Made by a program: the position numbers and the translations under genes. From positions 1-64,000 of the forward strand of contig CAZGHI010000008.1 of assembly GCA_964525565.1 (NCBI GenBank): a DNA stretch of 64,000 bases, read 5' to 3'. This DNA is from OLB6 sp964525565 (GTDB lineage Bacteria > Bacteroidota > Ignavibacteria > Kapaibacteriales > Kapaibacteriaceae). Each line of letters begins with the position of its first letter. The stretch's first letter is position 1. The notes under the pieces are model-generated. The model was not told the DNA's origin, did not search any database, and saw only the letters and a program-made list of their open reading frames with translations. Below are positions 50,271 through 59,274 of this stretch, piece by piece.

Positions 50271-51065
50271 TTACGCCTTGCCACCGACGCGAACACCAAG
50301 GGTTTGCATCAGATCGAGAATGGCCTCATCCATTTGGTATGTGAAGTTGTCAACAACTGTTGTGAACATGTTATAGGCTACAATCGAAATAATCGCTGCA
50401 AGAAGTCCGCCTGCTGTATTGTAGAGAGCCTCAGAAATACCAATGGACAGTTGCTGGGCGCTTACCGTTCCACCAGCACCGAGTGCAGCGAAGGCGCGAA
50501 TCATCCCAACCGTTGTACCCAGAAGGCCAATCATGGTTGAGATGGAGGCTACCGTTGAAAGAATTACAAGGTTCTTCTCAAGAAGCGGCGTCTCAAGGTT
50601 CATATTCTCATCAATCACGCGCTGTACTTCTGCCAGTTTCTGCTCTGCATTTAACGATGCATCTCCCTCTACCGTAGTAAAGCGGTGCAATGCTTCGCGG
50701 AGCACGTTTGCAAGACTCCCACGCTGTTCATCACATGCCTTAATGGCTGCACTGAAATCGCCTTTTTGAACGGATGCTACAACCTTCTTAGCAAAGGCTT
50801 CCATGTCTTCTTTGCCTTTAGCCTTGTTAATTGAGAGGTACCGTTCAACGGCATATGTAATAGCCAAAAGCACACAGGCAATGAGTAAACCTACCAACGG
50901 TCCGCCGGTGTATATCATCCCCAACGGATTCTGTGGGTTATGATGATCTACAATACCCGTTTTTGGATCCGTGAAATTCCCATCTGCGCCCAGCACTAAG
51001 TAGAAGAACAGGTATGCTGCTACTAAGCACAAAGCAATGATGATAAGGTTGGTGAGGTTCTTCAT
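50271..51065 (-). CDS. exbB: MotA/TolQ/ExbB proton channel family protein
   Basis: Membrane proton-channel subunit that powers TonB. The 264 residues have an N-terminal helix (LTNLIIIALCLVAAYLFFYLVL), a second after a short periplasmic loop (GGPLVGLLIACVLLAITYAVERYL), a cytoplasmic domain of about 90 residues and two C-terminal helices (NLVILSTVASISTMIGLLGTTVGMIRAF and LYNTAGGLLAAIISIVAYN). The last two are the conserved ExbB/TolQ channel motif with TxxxxGLLGTVxGM and a polar T. It lies downstream of prmC with a 138-base gap that contains a TAnnTTTG-like TAGTTTCG (51147-51154) and no clear terminator. It probably starts its own operon. Confidence 0.93.
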   Translation of the reverse strand: MKNLTNLIIIALCLVAAYLFFYLVLGADGNFTDPKTGIVDHHNPQNPLGMIYTGGPLVGLLIACVLLAITYAVERYLSINKAKGKEDMEAFAKKVVASVQKGDFSAAIKACDEQRGSLANVLREALHRFTTVEGDASLNAEQKLAEVQRVIDENMNLETPLLEKNLVILSTVASISTMIGLLGTTVGMIRAFAALGAGGTVSAQQLSIGISEALYNTAGGLLAAIISIVAYNMFTTVVDNFTYQMDEAILDLMQTLGVRVGGKA

Positions 51066-51203
51066 GCGACACCCTAGTTTGTAAAATGTGGTTTTCTGTT
51101 AGTCTGTAATTGTCGGTTTCAAAAATGTCGTCGTAAAAAAGAGGCCCGAAACTACAAAAAAGTAGTGGCTGGTAAGGCACATTGTGGTAGTACTGTTACG
51201 GCT

Positions 51204-52136
51204 TTATAACGTTGTCTCGCCCGTTCTGCGGATCACGACAACCCTTTCAATACCCCCTAAATCCTTAAATATTGTGCAATCCCAGTCTTGGGTGAAACTC
51301 TGCACTATGCTGTCCGCTTGCCCCCATCCAGATTCAAGTATGATAACTCCCTCGGGATGTAAAAGCCCATCAGCAACTTCGGCAAGCCTTCTGTAAAATG
51401 TAAGTCCGTCGGCATCATCCGTGAGTGCTCCGTGCGGCTCGTAGTCGCGAACTCCAGGTTCCAGGGCCGACACCTCGTTCTGTGGTATGTACGGCGGGTT
51501 CATGGTAATAAGGTCGTACGATCCTGTAATATTCATTGAAATGAAGTCGTGCACAACAAAGTCAACACGGTCAGCAACTCCAAAACGAGTTGCGTTTTCC
51601 TGTGCCACACGTATAGCCTGAACACTTTTGTCCGTTGCAACCCATTGGGTCTCGGGAACATGCACTCCAACGGCAATTGGTATGCAACCACTTCCTGTTC
51701 CTATATCCAAACACCGAAGGCGAACACCTTTGTTATCTGAAGTTTCGTTTTTCTTAGTGTTTGCCACCATCTTACGTGCAATTTCTATCGCATAGTCAAC
51801 CAGCAGCTCGGTTTCCTGTCTGGGGATTAATACATCCGGTGTCACGCTAAACTGCATACTGTAGAAGTCTGCAATACCAGTAATATACTGCAAGGGTTCG
51901 TGGTGTGCCTTTCGAACTACGTACCCGCGAAGCTGAGCTCGTTCAGCTAATGTGAGTGGCCTATCGAACTCGGCATACAATCGAATGCGAGTGGTACCCA
52001 GAACATAACACAATAGAAGTTCCATGGTTAGCCGCGGGCTTTCCACCTGTTTACTGGTAAAGTATTCGGTGCCCCATCGTATTACATCAAGGACCGTCCA
52101 AATCTTGTCGGGGTGATTTTTTGACTTCACAACCAA
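51204..52136 (-). CDS. prmC: peptide chain release factor N5-glutamine methyltransferase (PrmC)
   Basis: Methylates the glutamine of the GGQ motif in release factors RF1/RF2. The 310 residues have the N-terminal helical domain (about 1-90) and a SAM-binding methyltransferase domain. LDIGTGSGCIPIAVGVHVP (143-161) is motif I, and NPPY at 213-216 is the catalytic motif. VTPDVLIPRQETELLVDYAI precedes it and is diagnostic of PrmC. The start is ATG 52136, 3 bases after carB. It is probably co-transcribed with pyrB-carB, an uncommon combination: the usual partner is prfA, which is not in the window. Confidence 0.95.
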   Translation of the reverse strand: MVVKSKNHPDKIWTVLDVIRWGTEYFTSKQVESPRLTMELLLCYVLGTTRIRLYAEFDRPLTLAERAQLRGYVVRKAHHEPLQYITGIADFYSMQFSVTPDVLIPRQETELLVDYAIEIARKMVANTKKNETSDNKGVRLRCLDIGTGSGCIPIAVGVHVPETQWVATDKSVQAIRVAQENATRFGVADRVDFVVHDFISMNITGSYDLITMNPPYIPQNEVSALEPGVRDYEPHGALTDDADGLTFYRRLAEVADGLLHPEGVIILESGWGQADSIVQSFTQDWDCTIFKDLGGIERVVVIRRTGETTL

Positions 52137-52139
52137 TTC

Positions 52140-55100
52140 TTACGGCTGTTCACTCTGAGCATAATGATCCTGCAACGATGTGCACGTTAACTCCTGGCTT
52201 CGGAGGGCACTGATTCCATGCAGCGAGGCTTCGGCGGCAGCGAGCGTAGTAAAGAACGGAACTTTATAGCGCATGGCCGTCCTCCCCATTATTGCTTCGT
52301 CGTAACGTGCACTTTCACCGAGTGGTGTGTTAATCACCAATTGAACATCACCATTGGCAATCTGATCTATAATGCTGGGGCGGCCTTCGTAATGCTTCAG
52401 AACCAACTGGGCCTGCACACCATGCTTACCAAGGAAATCTGCCGTACCACGCGTAGCTAAGATGGTGAAGCCAAGGTTTGCATAGCCCCTTGCCAATTCA
52501 ACTGAGCGTTCTGTTTTATCGAATGTGCTTAACGAGATAAAAACGTTTCCATTCGTTGGCAGAACATTTCCCGAGGAAATGTGACTTTTAATGATAGCCC
52601 TACCAAAGGTGGAGTCCATTCCCATCACTTCTCCGGTTGAACGCATTTCCGGACCGAGGAAAACACTTGCATGTGGAAATTTTGTGAACGGGAACACAGA
52701 TTCTTTAATTGCTACCCGACCGGGTGGCAGTGAAAAGTCTGCTACATTCATATCGCTGAGACGTTCCCCCACCATTACACGTGTTGCAATTTGAGCCAGC
52801 CGTACACCTGTTGCTTTCGACACAAATGGTACTGTTCGAGAGGCACGCGGATTTACCTCGAGTACATACACCGACTGGCCTTGAACGGCAAATTGCAAAT
52901 TGAGCAATCCCACTACGTTTAGCTCCGAAGCCAGGTTTTTGGCATGTGTTACCATGGTAGTTAGCAGCTCCGGTGTGATGTCGTATGGCGGTAGCACGCA
53001 CGACGAATCACCGCTATGTACTCCTGCTTCCTCGATGTGTTGTAAAACTCCTCCGATTATTGTTGTTGATCCATCGGAGACGGCATCAACATCAAACTCA
53101 CTGGCATTCTCCAAGAAATGGTCAATCAGAACGGGCTTGCCGGGATTCTGCATGATTGCTGTTGCCATATACGTTCGGAGACTTTCTTCGCGAAAGCAGA
53201 TCTGCATGGCCCTGCCACCAAGTACATACGAAGGCCGGACAAGAACTGGATATCCAATTCTTTGGGCAACAGCAACGGCTTCATCGGCTGAATGTGCCGT
53301 ACCCCATGGCGGACAGGAAATATTCAGACGAGCCAGCAGATCACCAAAGCGCTTCCTGTCTTCTGCCAAATCAATGCCGTCGGGCGATGTTCCAATCAAC
53401 GGTACGCCGGCATCTGCAAGCCGCTGCGCTAATTTCAGCGGTGTTTGGCCGCCGAAGGTTACGATTACTCCTTCCGGTTTTTCTGTTGCTATCACGTTCA
53501 TCACATCCTCGAACGTGAGCGGCTCAAAGTATAATCTGCTTGTTGTATCGTAATCTGTTGAAACCGTTTCGGGATTGCAGTTGATCATGATTGCCTCGTA
53601 GCCGAGGCTCCTAAGTGCGAATACTCCTTGAACACAACAGTAATCGAATTCTATTCCCTGGCCGATTCTGTTCGGGCCACTGCCGAGGATGATAACCTTC
53701 TTTTCATCCGATCGAACTGATTCATTTTCCTGCTCATAGGTACTGTAGAAGTATGGTGTTTCAGACTCAAACTCCGCTGCACATGTATCAACTGTTTTAT
53801 ATACGGGAACGATATTGTGTTTGGTTCTGAAGGCTGCTATGGTTGCTTCGGACAGACCCAGAAGAACAGCTAACTGCACATCGCTGAATCCCAAACGCTT
53901 AAGGTGGCGCATGTAGGCCGGTGTGATTGCATTTGGAATGGTATTGCCGTCGCGCATTCCGCGAACGTGCAATGCTTCGCGTACAATTTCTCTACACTGA
54001 TCAATGAACCATGGATCGTAGCCGGTTAAGGCATGTATTTCCGAAGTTTCCAAGCCAAATCGCAGAGCGTCGCATAAGTCGAAAATAGATTCGCTATGAC
54101 GTGTGCGAAGCCGCTTTCGGAGGGACTCCAGATCATGGTCTGATAGCTGCTCCGTGGACACATAAGACGCATTGTCGAAACCAAACCCAAAGCGTCCCTG
54201 CTCTGTAGAGCGAAGGGCTTTCTGCAGTGCTTCCTTGAATGTCCGACCGAATGCCATCGCCTCGCCAACAGACTTCATCTGCACACCGAGGGTGGTATCT
54301 GATTCNNNNNNNNNNACTTCTCAAAATCCCACCGAGGGACCTTGACCACCACATAATCAATGGCCGGTTCAAAACAGGCCGGAGTCTTTTTCGTAATGTC
54401 GTTTACAATTTCGTCCAGTGTATATCCAACGGCAAGTTTTGCCGCAATCTTTGCAATGGGGAATCCTGTAGCCTTCGAAGCCAGTGCAGACGATCGAGAC
54501 ACCCGTGGGTTCATCTCAATCACCACCATACGATCGCTGTTCGGATCTACTGCAAACTGGATATTTGACCCGCCCGTTTCTACACCAATTTCTCGAATAA
54601 TTGCTAGTGCAGCATCGCGCATCCTCTGGTAATCGCGGTCGGTAAGCGTTTGCGCCGGTGCTACAGTTATCGAGTCACCGGTATGCACACCCATCGGGTC
54701 AACATTCTCAATACTGCACACAATCACTACGTTGTCTTTAGAATCCCTCATCACCTCCAATTCGAATTCTTTCCACCCAATGATGCTCTCTTCAACCAGA
54801 ACCCGGTGAACTGGACTGGCAACCAAACCGCTGCGGAGTAGTTCGCGGTATTCCTCCAAATTGTATGCTATGCCGCCGCCCGTGCCGCCAAGTGTAAAGG
54901 AGGGTCGGATGATGGCCGGAAAACCTACCAACTCTATCATTTTCGAACCATCCTCTTCGTTATGAACGAAGCCCCCTCTCGGCATATCCATGCCTATTTT
55001 CTGCATTGCCTTCATAAAGAGTTCGCGATCTTCAGCTTTATGGATCGACTCGATCTGCGAACCGATAAGCTCAACATTGTACGCTTTGAGGATTCCTTTT

Positions 55101-55411
55101 TCGTGCAGTGCAACGGCAGCATTGAGTGCAACCTGACCGCCCATTGTTGGAAGAATGGCTTGTGGACGTTCCTTGATGATGATTTGTTCTATGTACTCCG
55201 GAGTGATCGGTTCCACATAGGTAGCGTGAGCAATTTCCGGATCGGTCATGATTGTGGCAGGATTGCTGTTCACGAGAACTACACGATACCCCTCTTGTTT
55301 GAGCACCTTACAGGCTTGTGTACCGGAATAGTCAAACTCACAGGCTTGTCCGATTACGATGGGTCCTGACCCGATGATGAGGATTGTCTCTATATCAGTA
55401 CGTTTTGGCAT
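52140..55411 (-). CDS. carB: carbamoyl phosphate synthase large subunit, split by a gap
   Basis: Synthesises carbamoyl phosphate from bicarbonate, ATP and glutamine-derived ammonia for pyrimidines and arginine. The N-terminal carboxyphosphate domain (about 1-378) starts MPKRTDIETILIIGSGPIVIGQACEFDYSGTQ. The second half (about 714 residues) contains the carbamoyl-phosphate domain (VIILGSGPNRIGQGIEFDYCCVQ) and the allosteric MGS-like domain. A 10-base gap (54306-54315) separates the frames, but the left-hand side reads PRWDFEK and the right-hand side ESDTTLGVQMKSVGEAMAFGRT, which are contiguous in CarB. So it is one gene of about 1090 residues. carA is not adjacent. The ATG shares one base with the pyrB stop; the stop is 3 bases before prmC. 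Confidence 0.94.
54306..54315. other. assembly gap (10 N), length not frame-preserving
   Basis: In carB, between PRWDFEK and ESDTTLGVQMKS. Since related CarB proteins have about ten residues between the FEK and QMKS motifs, the missing stretch is a few bases, and a length of 2 modulo 3 restores frame. Confidence 0.97.
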
Positions 55412-56334
55412 TACAGTGATTCCTGGTTAAAAAGCGTTGTGCGAAGAACTGCCATGCGAACTGCTACTCCGTGCGTTACCTGTCTGCGAATAAGCGACTG
55501 CTTTGCAGTGATTACCGATTTGTCAATTTCCACCCCTTCGTTTACGGGACCGGGGTGAATGATGTAGGCATGAGGAAACATCTCAGCACGTTCCTTCGTG
55601 AATGCAAACTGTGCACGATAGTGCTCTACGGATGGAATATTGGAGTCGCTTATGCGTTCCCTTTGAATTCTGAGCATACTCGCTACCGTGCACCACTGTA
55701 GCGCTTCGTTGATATGGTCAAATCGTGGCAGTGTAAATAAGGGATCGGTGCCATCTGGTGGCAAGAACGATGCCGGTGCACAAACAGCAAACTCAGCTCC
55801 AAGCCTCGACAGCAGTTCTACCTGGGATCGTGCTACACGCGAGTGCCGCACATCACCTATAAGAGCAATGCGAATGCCCTTAAGCGACGGCATCACTTCG
55901 AGCAATGTTGATGCATCTAACAGGGCCTGCGTCGGGTGAGATACCATGCCGGAACCTGCGTTAATAACCGGTACACTCATCCATTGTGCAATGTCTCGTG
56001 CAAACGTATCAGAAGAGTGCCGAACAACGATTGCATCGAACATCATCGCTTCAATTGTTGCAAGTGTTTCTTCTAACGACTCTCCTTTTTCAAGGCTTGA
56101 GCCTTGAGGCTGAAAGGTAACCGTTGATGCTCCCAAGCGATGAGCAGCAGTTTCGAATGATAGACGAGTGCGCGTGGATGGTTCGAAGAAAACAAGAGCT
56201 ACATTCCGACCAATACAAACATTGCGTTGAATGTTTTCTCTTCCAAGGAATTGCAGGTTTGTCCGAGCTTCGGAAAGTATATCGCTTATGGTACGATCCG
56301 GCAGATCTGCGATAGAAACAACGTGCACTGGCAT
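55411..56334 (-). CDS. pyrB: aspartate carbamoyltransferase catalytic subunit
   Basis: Catalyses carbamoyl aspartate formation, the first committed step of pyrimidine synthesis. The 307 residues from ATG 56334 show FFEPSTRTRLSFETAAHRLG (carbamoyl phosphate site), FQPQGSSLEKGESLEET, VRHSSD, IALIGDVRHSRVARS and IIHPGPVNEGVEI. The longer frame from 56469 runs through the hup terminator and part of hup, so it is rejected. A TAnnTTTG element ends 6 bases before the ATG, and the hup terminator lies just upstream of it. carB overlaps by one base, and the pair is arranged pyrB-carB-prmC. No regulatory subunit pyrI is adjacent. Confidence 0.95.
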   Translation of the reverse strand: MPVHVVSIADLPDRTISDILSEARTNLQFLGRENIQRNVCIGRNVALVFFEPSTRTRLSFETAAHRLGASTVTFQPQGSSLEKGESLEETLATIEAMMFDAIVVRHSSDTFARDIAQWMSVPVINAGSGMVSHPTQALLDASTLLEVMPSLKGIRIALIGDVRHSRVARSQVELLSRLGAEFAVCAPASFLPPDGTDPLFTLPRFDHINEALQWCTVASMLRIQRERISDSNIPSVEHYRAQFAFTKERAEMFPHAYIIHPGPVNEGVEIDKSVITAKQSLIRRQVTHGVAVRMAVLRTTLFNQESL

Positions 56335-56340
56335 GAGGAA

Positions 56341-56348
56341 CAAAACTA
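56341..56348 (-). promoter_or_regulatory. TAnnTTTG element between the hup terminator and pyrB
   Basis: TAGTTTTG on the minus strand, perfect match to TAnnTTTG, ending 6 bases before the pyrB ATG and beginning 4 bases after the T-run of the hup terminator. A -33 TTG is not present because the terminator occupies that region. Transcription from it would start at or near the start codon. Confidence 0.45.
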
Positions 56349-56352
56349 CGGT

Positions 56353-56383
56353 AAAAAAAAAAGGCCCACATCTCTGTGGGCCT
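56353..56383 (-). terminator. Rho-independent terminator of hup
   Basis: On the minus strand: a 9-bp perfect stem AGGCCCACA / TGTGGGCCT with a 4-base loop (GAGA), directly followed by about ten T (56353-56362). It begins 15 bases after the hup stop codon. It is the only strong intrinsic terminator I find in the window. It stands 18 bases before the pyrB start codon. Confidence 0.92.
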
Positions 56384-56398
56384 GAAGTACGCGAGCCG

Positions 56399-56737
56399 TC
56401 ACTTCTTCTTCTTCGCTGCTGCTTTCTTTGGCGAAGCTGCTTTTTTCGGAGCAACCTTCTTTTCGCCATTCACGATGGCCTTAAGGTCTGCACCGGCGCT
56501 GAACTTTGCAACCTTACGTGCTGCAATCTTCTGTGGTTTGCCGGTTTGAGGGTTACGCCCCATCCGTGCAGCCCGCTTGCCTACTTTGAAGGAACCAAAA
56601 CCAATCAGGGTTACGTCGTTCCCCTTGCCCATCTCGGCTTTGATCGCATTCAATGCACTGTTCAAAGCGGCATCAGCCTGGCTCTTATTTAGGCCAGCAC
56701 CAGCAGCGATTGCCTCAATCAGCTCTGCTTTGTTCAT
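56399..56737 (-). CDS. hup: HU family DNA-binding protein with lysine-rich tail
   Basis: Abundant nucleoid-associated DNA-bending protein. The 112 residues open with MNKAELIEAIAAGAGLNKSQADAALNSAL, followed by FGSFKVGKRAARMGRNPQTGKPQKIAA (DNA-binding arm with conserved RNPQTG) and VAKFSAGADLK. Residues about 90-112 are a lysine/alanine-rich tail (KKVAPKKAASPKKAAAKKKK), like the eukaryotic H1-type tails seen in some bacterial HU proteins. The GAGG before the ATG at 56737 may be a ribosome-binding site. A strong terminator follows the gene, so it is a monocistronic unit. It is isolated from the pgpA gene by 123 bases. Confidence 0.95.
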   Translation of the reverse strand: MNKAELIEAIAAGAGLNKSQADAALNSALNAIKAEMGKGNDVTLIGFGSFKVGKRAARMGRNPQTGKPQKIAARKVAKFSAGADLKAIVNGEKKVAPKKAASPKKAAAKKKK

Positions 56738-56778
56738 GGATACCTCGTATGAGTATTGAAAAGGTGTTTGTTACACAA

Positions 56779-56810
56779 CGAACATAGCCCATAACCATGC
56801 GGGTTAGCAA
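56779..56810 (-). promoter_or_regulatory. candidate promoter of hup
   Basis: Minus strand: TTGCTA (56805-56810), 18-base spacer, TATGTT (56781-56786) within TATGTTCG, one mismatch to TAnnTTTG. A leader of about 35-40 bases with GAGG before the ATG would result, unlike the leaderless starts nearby. This is a motif match only. Confidence 0.35.
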
Positions 56811-56860
56811 GGAACATTTTTCCACAACAACCCTATTTACGGGCTTTAGAGCCAGTTTCT

Positions 56861-57361
56861 TCACGGATTTATGCCGGAACCTGTCCACAACACGGCAATT
56901 ACGTTCACTCCGTACACTGCTAATAACAATGCAGCTACTGTGTACCCGGCTGCTGCTACATCGTCAAGTATCACAGCCCAAGCTTCAGTGCGGTTGTTGA
57001 TGGCGGAAAGGGGCCAAGGTTTCGCCACATCGAAAATTCGAAACAAAACAATGGCCAATACCATCCACCACTCACTGTCTTGAACAACGGGAAGCAGGCA
57101 TACAATAAGCATTCCGATGGCCTCATCAATCACAACACGCTGTGGGTCTGTCCCCCACGATGCTTGTACTCGTGATATGCTCCATTGTGCAGCTACGGTG
57201 AGAACAGCAATCGAAATCACAATTGCTAGTGTGATGTGTTCCGAGGGTACCATAAGCCACACGAGGCCAGCAACAACTGCACTGCACCATGTGCCGGGGG
57301 CAATCGGAAGGTAGCCAACCCCAAAGAACGTAGATACGATTGCTGCCACTGAGTTAAACAT
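56861..57361 (-). CDS. pgpA: phosphatidylglycerophosphatase A
   Basis: Membrane phosphatase that turns phosphatidylglycerol phosphate into phosphatidylglycerol. The 166 residues have the PgpA pattern: IVSTFFGVGYLPIAPGTWCSAVVAGL at the N terminus, VVIDEAIGMLIVCLLP with the conserved DE, FRIFDVAKPWPLSAINN and VILDDVAAAGYTVAALL. The hydrophobic helices match those of PgpA. ATG 57361 overlaps the pgsA stop by 8 bases. It is the last gene of the group kdsA-lptC-tpiA-pgsA-pgpA. The natural order PgsA-PgpA gives both steps of phosphatidylglycerol formation. Confidence 0.93.
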   Translation of the reverse strand: MFNSVAAIVSTFFGVGYLPIAPGTWCSAVVAGLVWLMVPSEHITLAIVISIAVLTVAAQWSISRVQASWGTDPQRVVIDEAIGMLIVCLLPVVQDSEWWMVLAIVLFRIFDVAKPWPLSAINNRTEAWAVILDDVAAAGYTVAALLLAVYGVNVIAVLWTGSGINP

Positions 57362-57968
57362 TAGTGCTTCGACTGAAAAGATGACGGTATCGGATAATGT
57401 AGTCCAGGCCGGTAAAAAGAGTCCATAATGTTAAGAGCAACAGCAACCACCACACTGTTTTTGAATACAACAGAGAAAACACAGATGTATTGGTGTCGAG
57501 ATACTTACTCGTAATTCCGAATCCCGGATCTATCGTTGCAAGCCAATACAGCATCAGTACACAAATGATAACAATCAACTGTAATCCCGTTTTAATCTTC
57601 GCGATCTTGGTGGTTACCACCTCCACACCCTTTGCTGTTCCAATGTTGCGCAGCACTGTTGTTCCAAAGTCACGGACAACAATAACGATCACCATCCACA
57701 ATGGCATGATGCCGATGAGAAAGAAGGCCATGAATGCCGACGTTGTGAGAACTTTATCTGCAAGCGGATCAAGGTAGGCTCCTTGTTCAGAGACCTCGCC
57801 GTAGCGACGTGCAAAGTACCCATCGGCCCAGTCGGTAATTGCGGCTAAACCAAAGGTGATCACCGCAATGGTAACTGTGAGTGGTGTACCTGCTATCAGT
57901 AGCGAGAGAAAAATCGGTGCAAGAAACAGCCGTGAAACGGTAATGATATTTGCATACGTGAGCTTCAT
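57354..57968 (-). CDS. pgsA: CDP-diacylglycerol-glycerol-3-phosphate 3-phosphatidyltransferase
   Basis: Makes phosphatidylglycerol phosphate from CDP-diacylglycerol and glycerol-3-phosphate. The 204 residues start MKLTYANIITVSRLFLAPIF. The CDP-alcohol phosphotransferase motif is complete: D46 W A D49 G50, A53 R54, G63, D67 and D71, as DWADGYFARRYGEVSEQGAYLDPLADKV. It has about six helices. Both its ends overlap neighbours (tpiA by 4 bases, pgpA by 8). It is inferred to act in the inner membrane. Confidence 0.94.
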   Translation of the reverse strand: MKLTYANIITVSRLFLAPIFLSLLIAGTPLTVTIAVITFGLAAITDWADGYFARRYGEVSEQGAYLDPLADKVLTTSAFMAFFLIGIMPLWMVIVIVVRDFGTTVLRNIGTAKGVEVVTTKIAKIKTGLQLIVIICVLMLYWLATIDPGFGITSKYLDTNTSVFSLLYSKTVWWLLLLLTLWTLFTGLDYIIRYRHLFSRSTNV

Positions 57969-58735
57969 GCACCTTCGGCAGCATTGACGATTGCAAGGAA
58001 TAATGCGGCATCCAACGAAGCACCACCTACCAAGGCACCATCAATGTTGGGCATCGAGAACAATGCAAGTGCATTGTCTGGTGTAACACTACCACCATAA
58101 ATAATTGTTGGACTCAGGTTGAATGAACTCTCACAGTAGCCCCGAATAAAGGAGTGTACTTCTGCTGCTTGCTCGGGCGTTGCAGCTTTTCCCGTTCCAA
58201 TAGCCCATACAGGCTCGTATGCCAGAATGCACGAGGCCAAGGTACCTGATCCGGCATGGTGCACAAACTCGCTGACTTGTTCTTCGATAACAGAAAATGT
58301 CCTTGATTGGCTTCGATCCTCTAATGTTTCGCCAACACACACAATCGGTGATATGCCGGCTTTCAGCGCAGCCATTGCCTTCGCTGCAATCACATTGTTC
58401 GATTCATGGAAATACTTTCGTCGCTCGCTATGTCCTACAATCACCCATCTGCACCCGACCTGAGCAATCATCGTTGCCGATACCTCTCCGGTGTATGCAC
58501 CACGCGGCTCGTGGTAGCAGTTCTGCGCTCCCAGCCCCACAGAGGTTCCTGTTACTATGTTGCCAACGGCTTGCAGGAAAGGAAATGGCGGACAGATCAC
58601 TACATCAACATGATTTTGCTTGCCATCCAACGAATCACCGCGACTACATCCACGCACAACGTCTGTTGCAAGCTGCAGGGAATCGTCCAACGTGCCATTC
58701 ATCTTCCAGTTCCCCGCTATAAAAAACCGTTTCAT
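57965..58735 (-). CDS. tpiA: triosephosphate isomerase
   Basis: Interconverts dihydroxyacetone phosphate and glyceraldehyde-3-phosphate. The 256 residues have the full catalytic set: Lys11 in AGNWKMN, His102 in VGHSERR and Glu174 in AYEPVWAIGTGK. The phosphate-binding loop is YGGSVTPDNA and the C-terminal GGASLDAALF. ATG 58735 overlaps lptC by 4 bases and the stop overlaps pgsA by 4, so this glycolytic enzyme sits inside an envelope-lipid gene chain, where dihydroxyacetone phosphate supplies glycerol-3-phosphate. Confidence 0.97.
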   Translation of the reverse strand: MKRFFIAGNWKMNGTLDDSLQLATDVVRGCSRGDSLDGKQNHVDVVICPPFPFLQAVGNIVTGTSVGLGAQNCYHEPRGAYTGEVSATMIAQVGCRWVIVGHSERRKYFHESNNVIAAKAMAALKAGISPIVCVGETLEDRSQSRTFSVIEEQVSEFVHHAGSGTLASCILAYEPVWAIGTGKAATPEQAAEVHSFIRGYCESSFNLSPTIIYGGSVTPDNALALFSMPNIDGALVGGASLDAALFLAIVNAAEGA

Positions 58736-59274
58736 TGCCTATAAATACCTCTGACTTGAAAAATTCTGTAGTTGGTAAGATGTTGGTCTGAAACGAAGCC
58801 AACCCCTTCAATAATTTCCGAGGGAGTCGTGATCTTAACGTACTCTGACGATGTTATTCGCTCCTTACTCTGGTCCCATACCAAGCGCGATGTTGTCAAA
58901 CTCGTATTCGATGAGTCACTGTGTACATGAACATTGCCGATTGCCGTCATGTCTTTCGTCCGATCATCAATTATGGCACTGTCGGCTTTCAACCAGGCCG
59001 ATGGTTCCCCGGTCACACGGCTATTGAAGGTTACGAATACACCATTGCCAAGCAATGTTTCCCGTTGGACTTCATCCACCTCTGCTCTTCCAGCCTTCAG
59101 AACTGCTCTTGTAAATGAACTGTCCGAAAATCGTACTATGATATCGTAACTAACGTGAAGTGGAACATGCAAGTATGGATCAATACTTGATTTCTGAAAC
59201 TGCTGTTGATGGTTGCATGCCCACAAGGGCAGTATCAGGCCAACGGTCATCGTAAGTGCAGTAACGTTTTTCAT
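58732..59274 (-). CDS. lptC: LptC-like LPS export protein
   Basis: Periplasmic bridge component that passes LPS from the LptBFG transporter to LptA. The 180 residues have an N-terminal lipobox-like LPLWAC (Cys20). The LptC/OstA pattern of short repeats in beta strands follows: FTRAVLKAGRAEVDEVQRETLLGNGVFVTFN, AWLKADSAIIDDRTKDMTAIGNVHVHSDSS and LTTSRLVWDQSKERITSSEYVKIT. This repeat of strands with (x)GNVxV and a preceding DxxTxxxxA is the OstA/LptC signature. Upstream kdsA makes LPS KDO. ATG 59274 overlaps the kdsA stop by 4 bases. Confidence 0.85.
   Translation of the reverse strand: MKNVTALTMTVGLILPLWACNHQQQFQKSSIDPYLHVPLHVSYDIIVRFSDSSFTRAVLKAGRAEVDEVQRETLLGNGVFVTFNSRVTGEPSAWLKADSAIIDDRTKDMTAIGNVHVHSDSSNTSLTTSRLVWDQSKERITSSEYVKITTPSEIIEGVGFVSDQHLTNYRIFQVRGIYRQ

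Noticed and set aside
51126..51175. Possible terminator after prmC (ACTAC-TTTTTT-GTAGT)
   Set aside because: Stem of only five pairs with an A/T-rich loop, and T-run displaced by GGGCCTC; not convincing.
52900..53553. Open frame of 217 residues antisense to carB
   Set aside because: No recognisable domain, low-complexity S/T composition, and the opposite strand encodes conserved carB motifs throughout.
56335..56469. N-terminal extension of pyrB rich in arginine and lysine
   Set aside because: It lies over the hup terminator and the 3' end of hup in another frame; the motif-bearing protein starts at ATG 56334.
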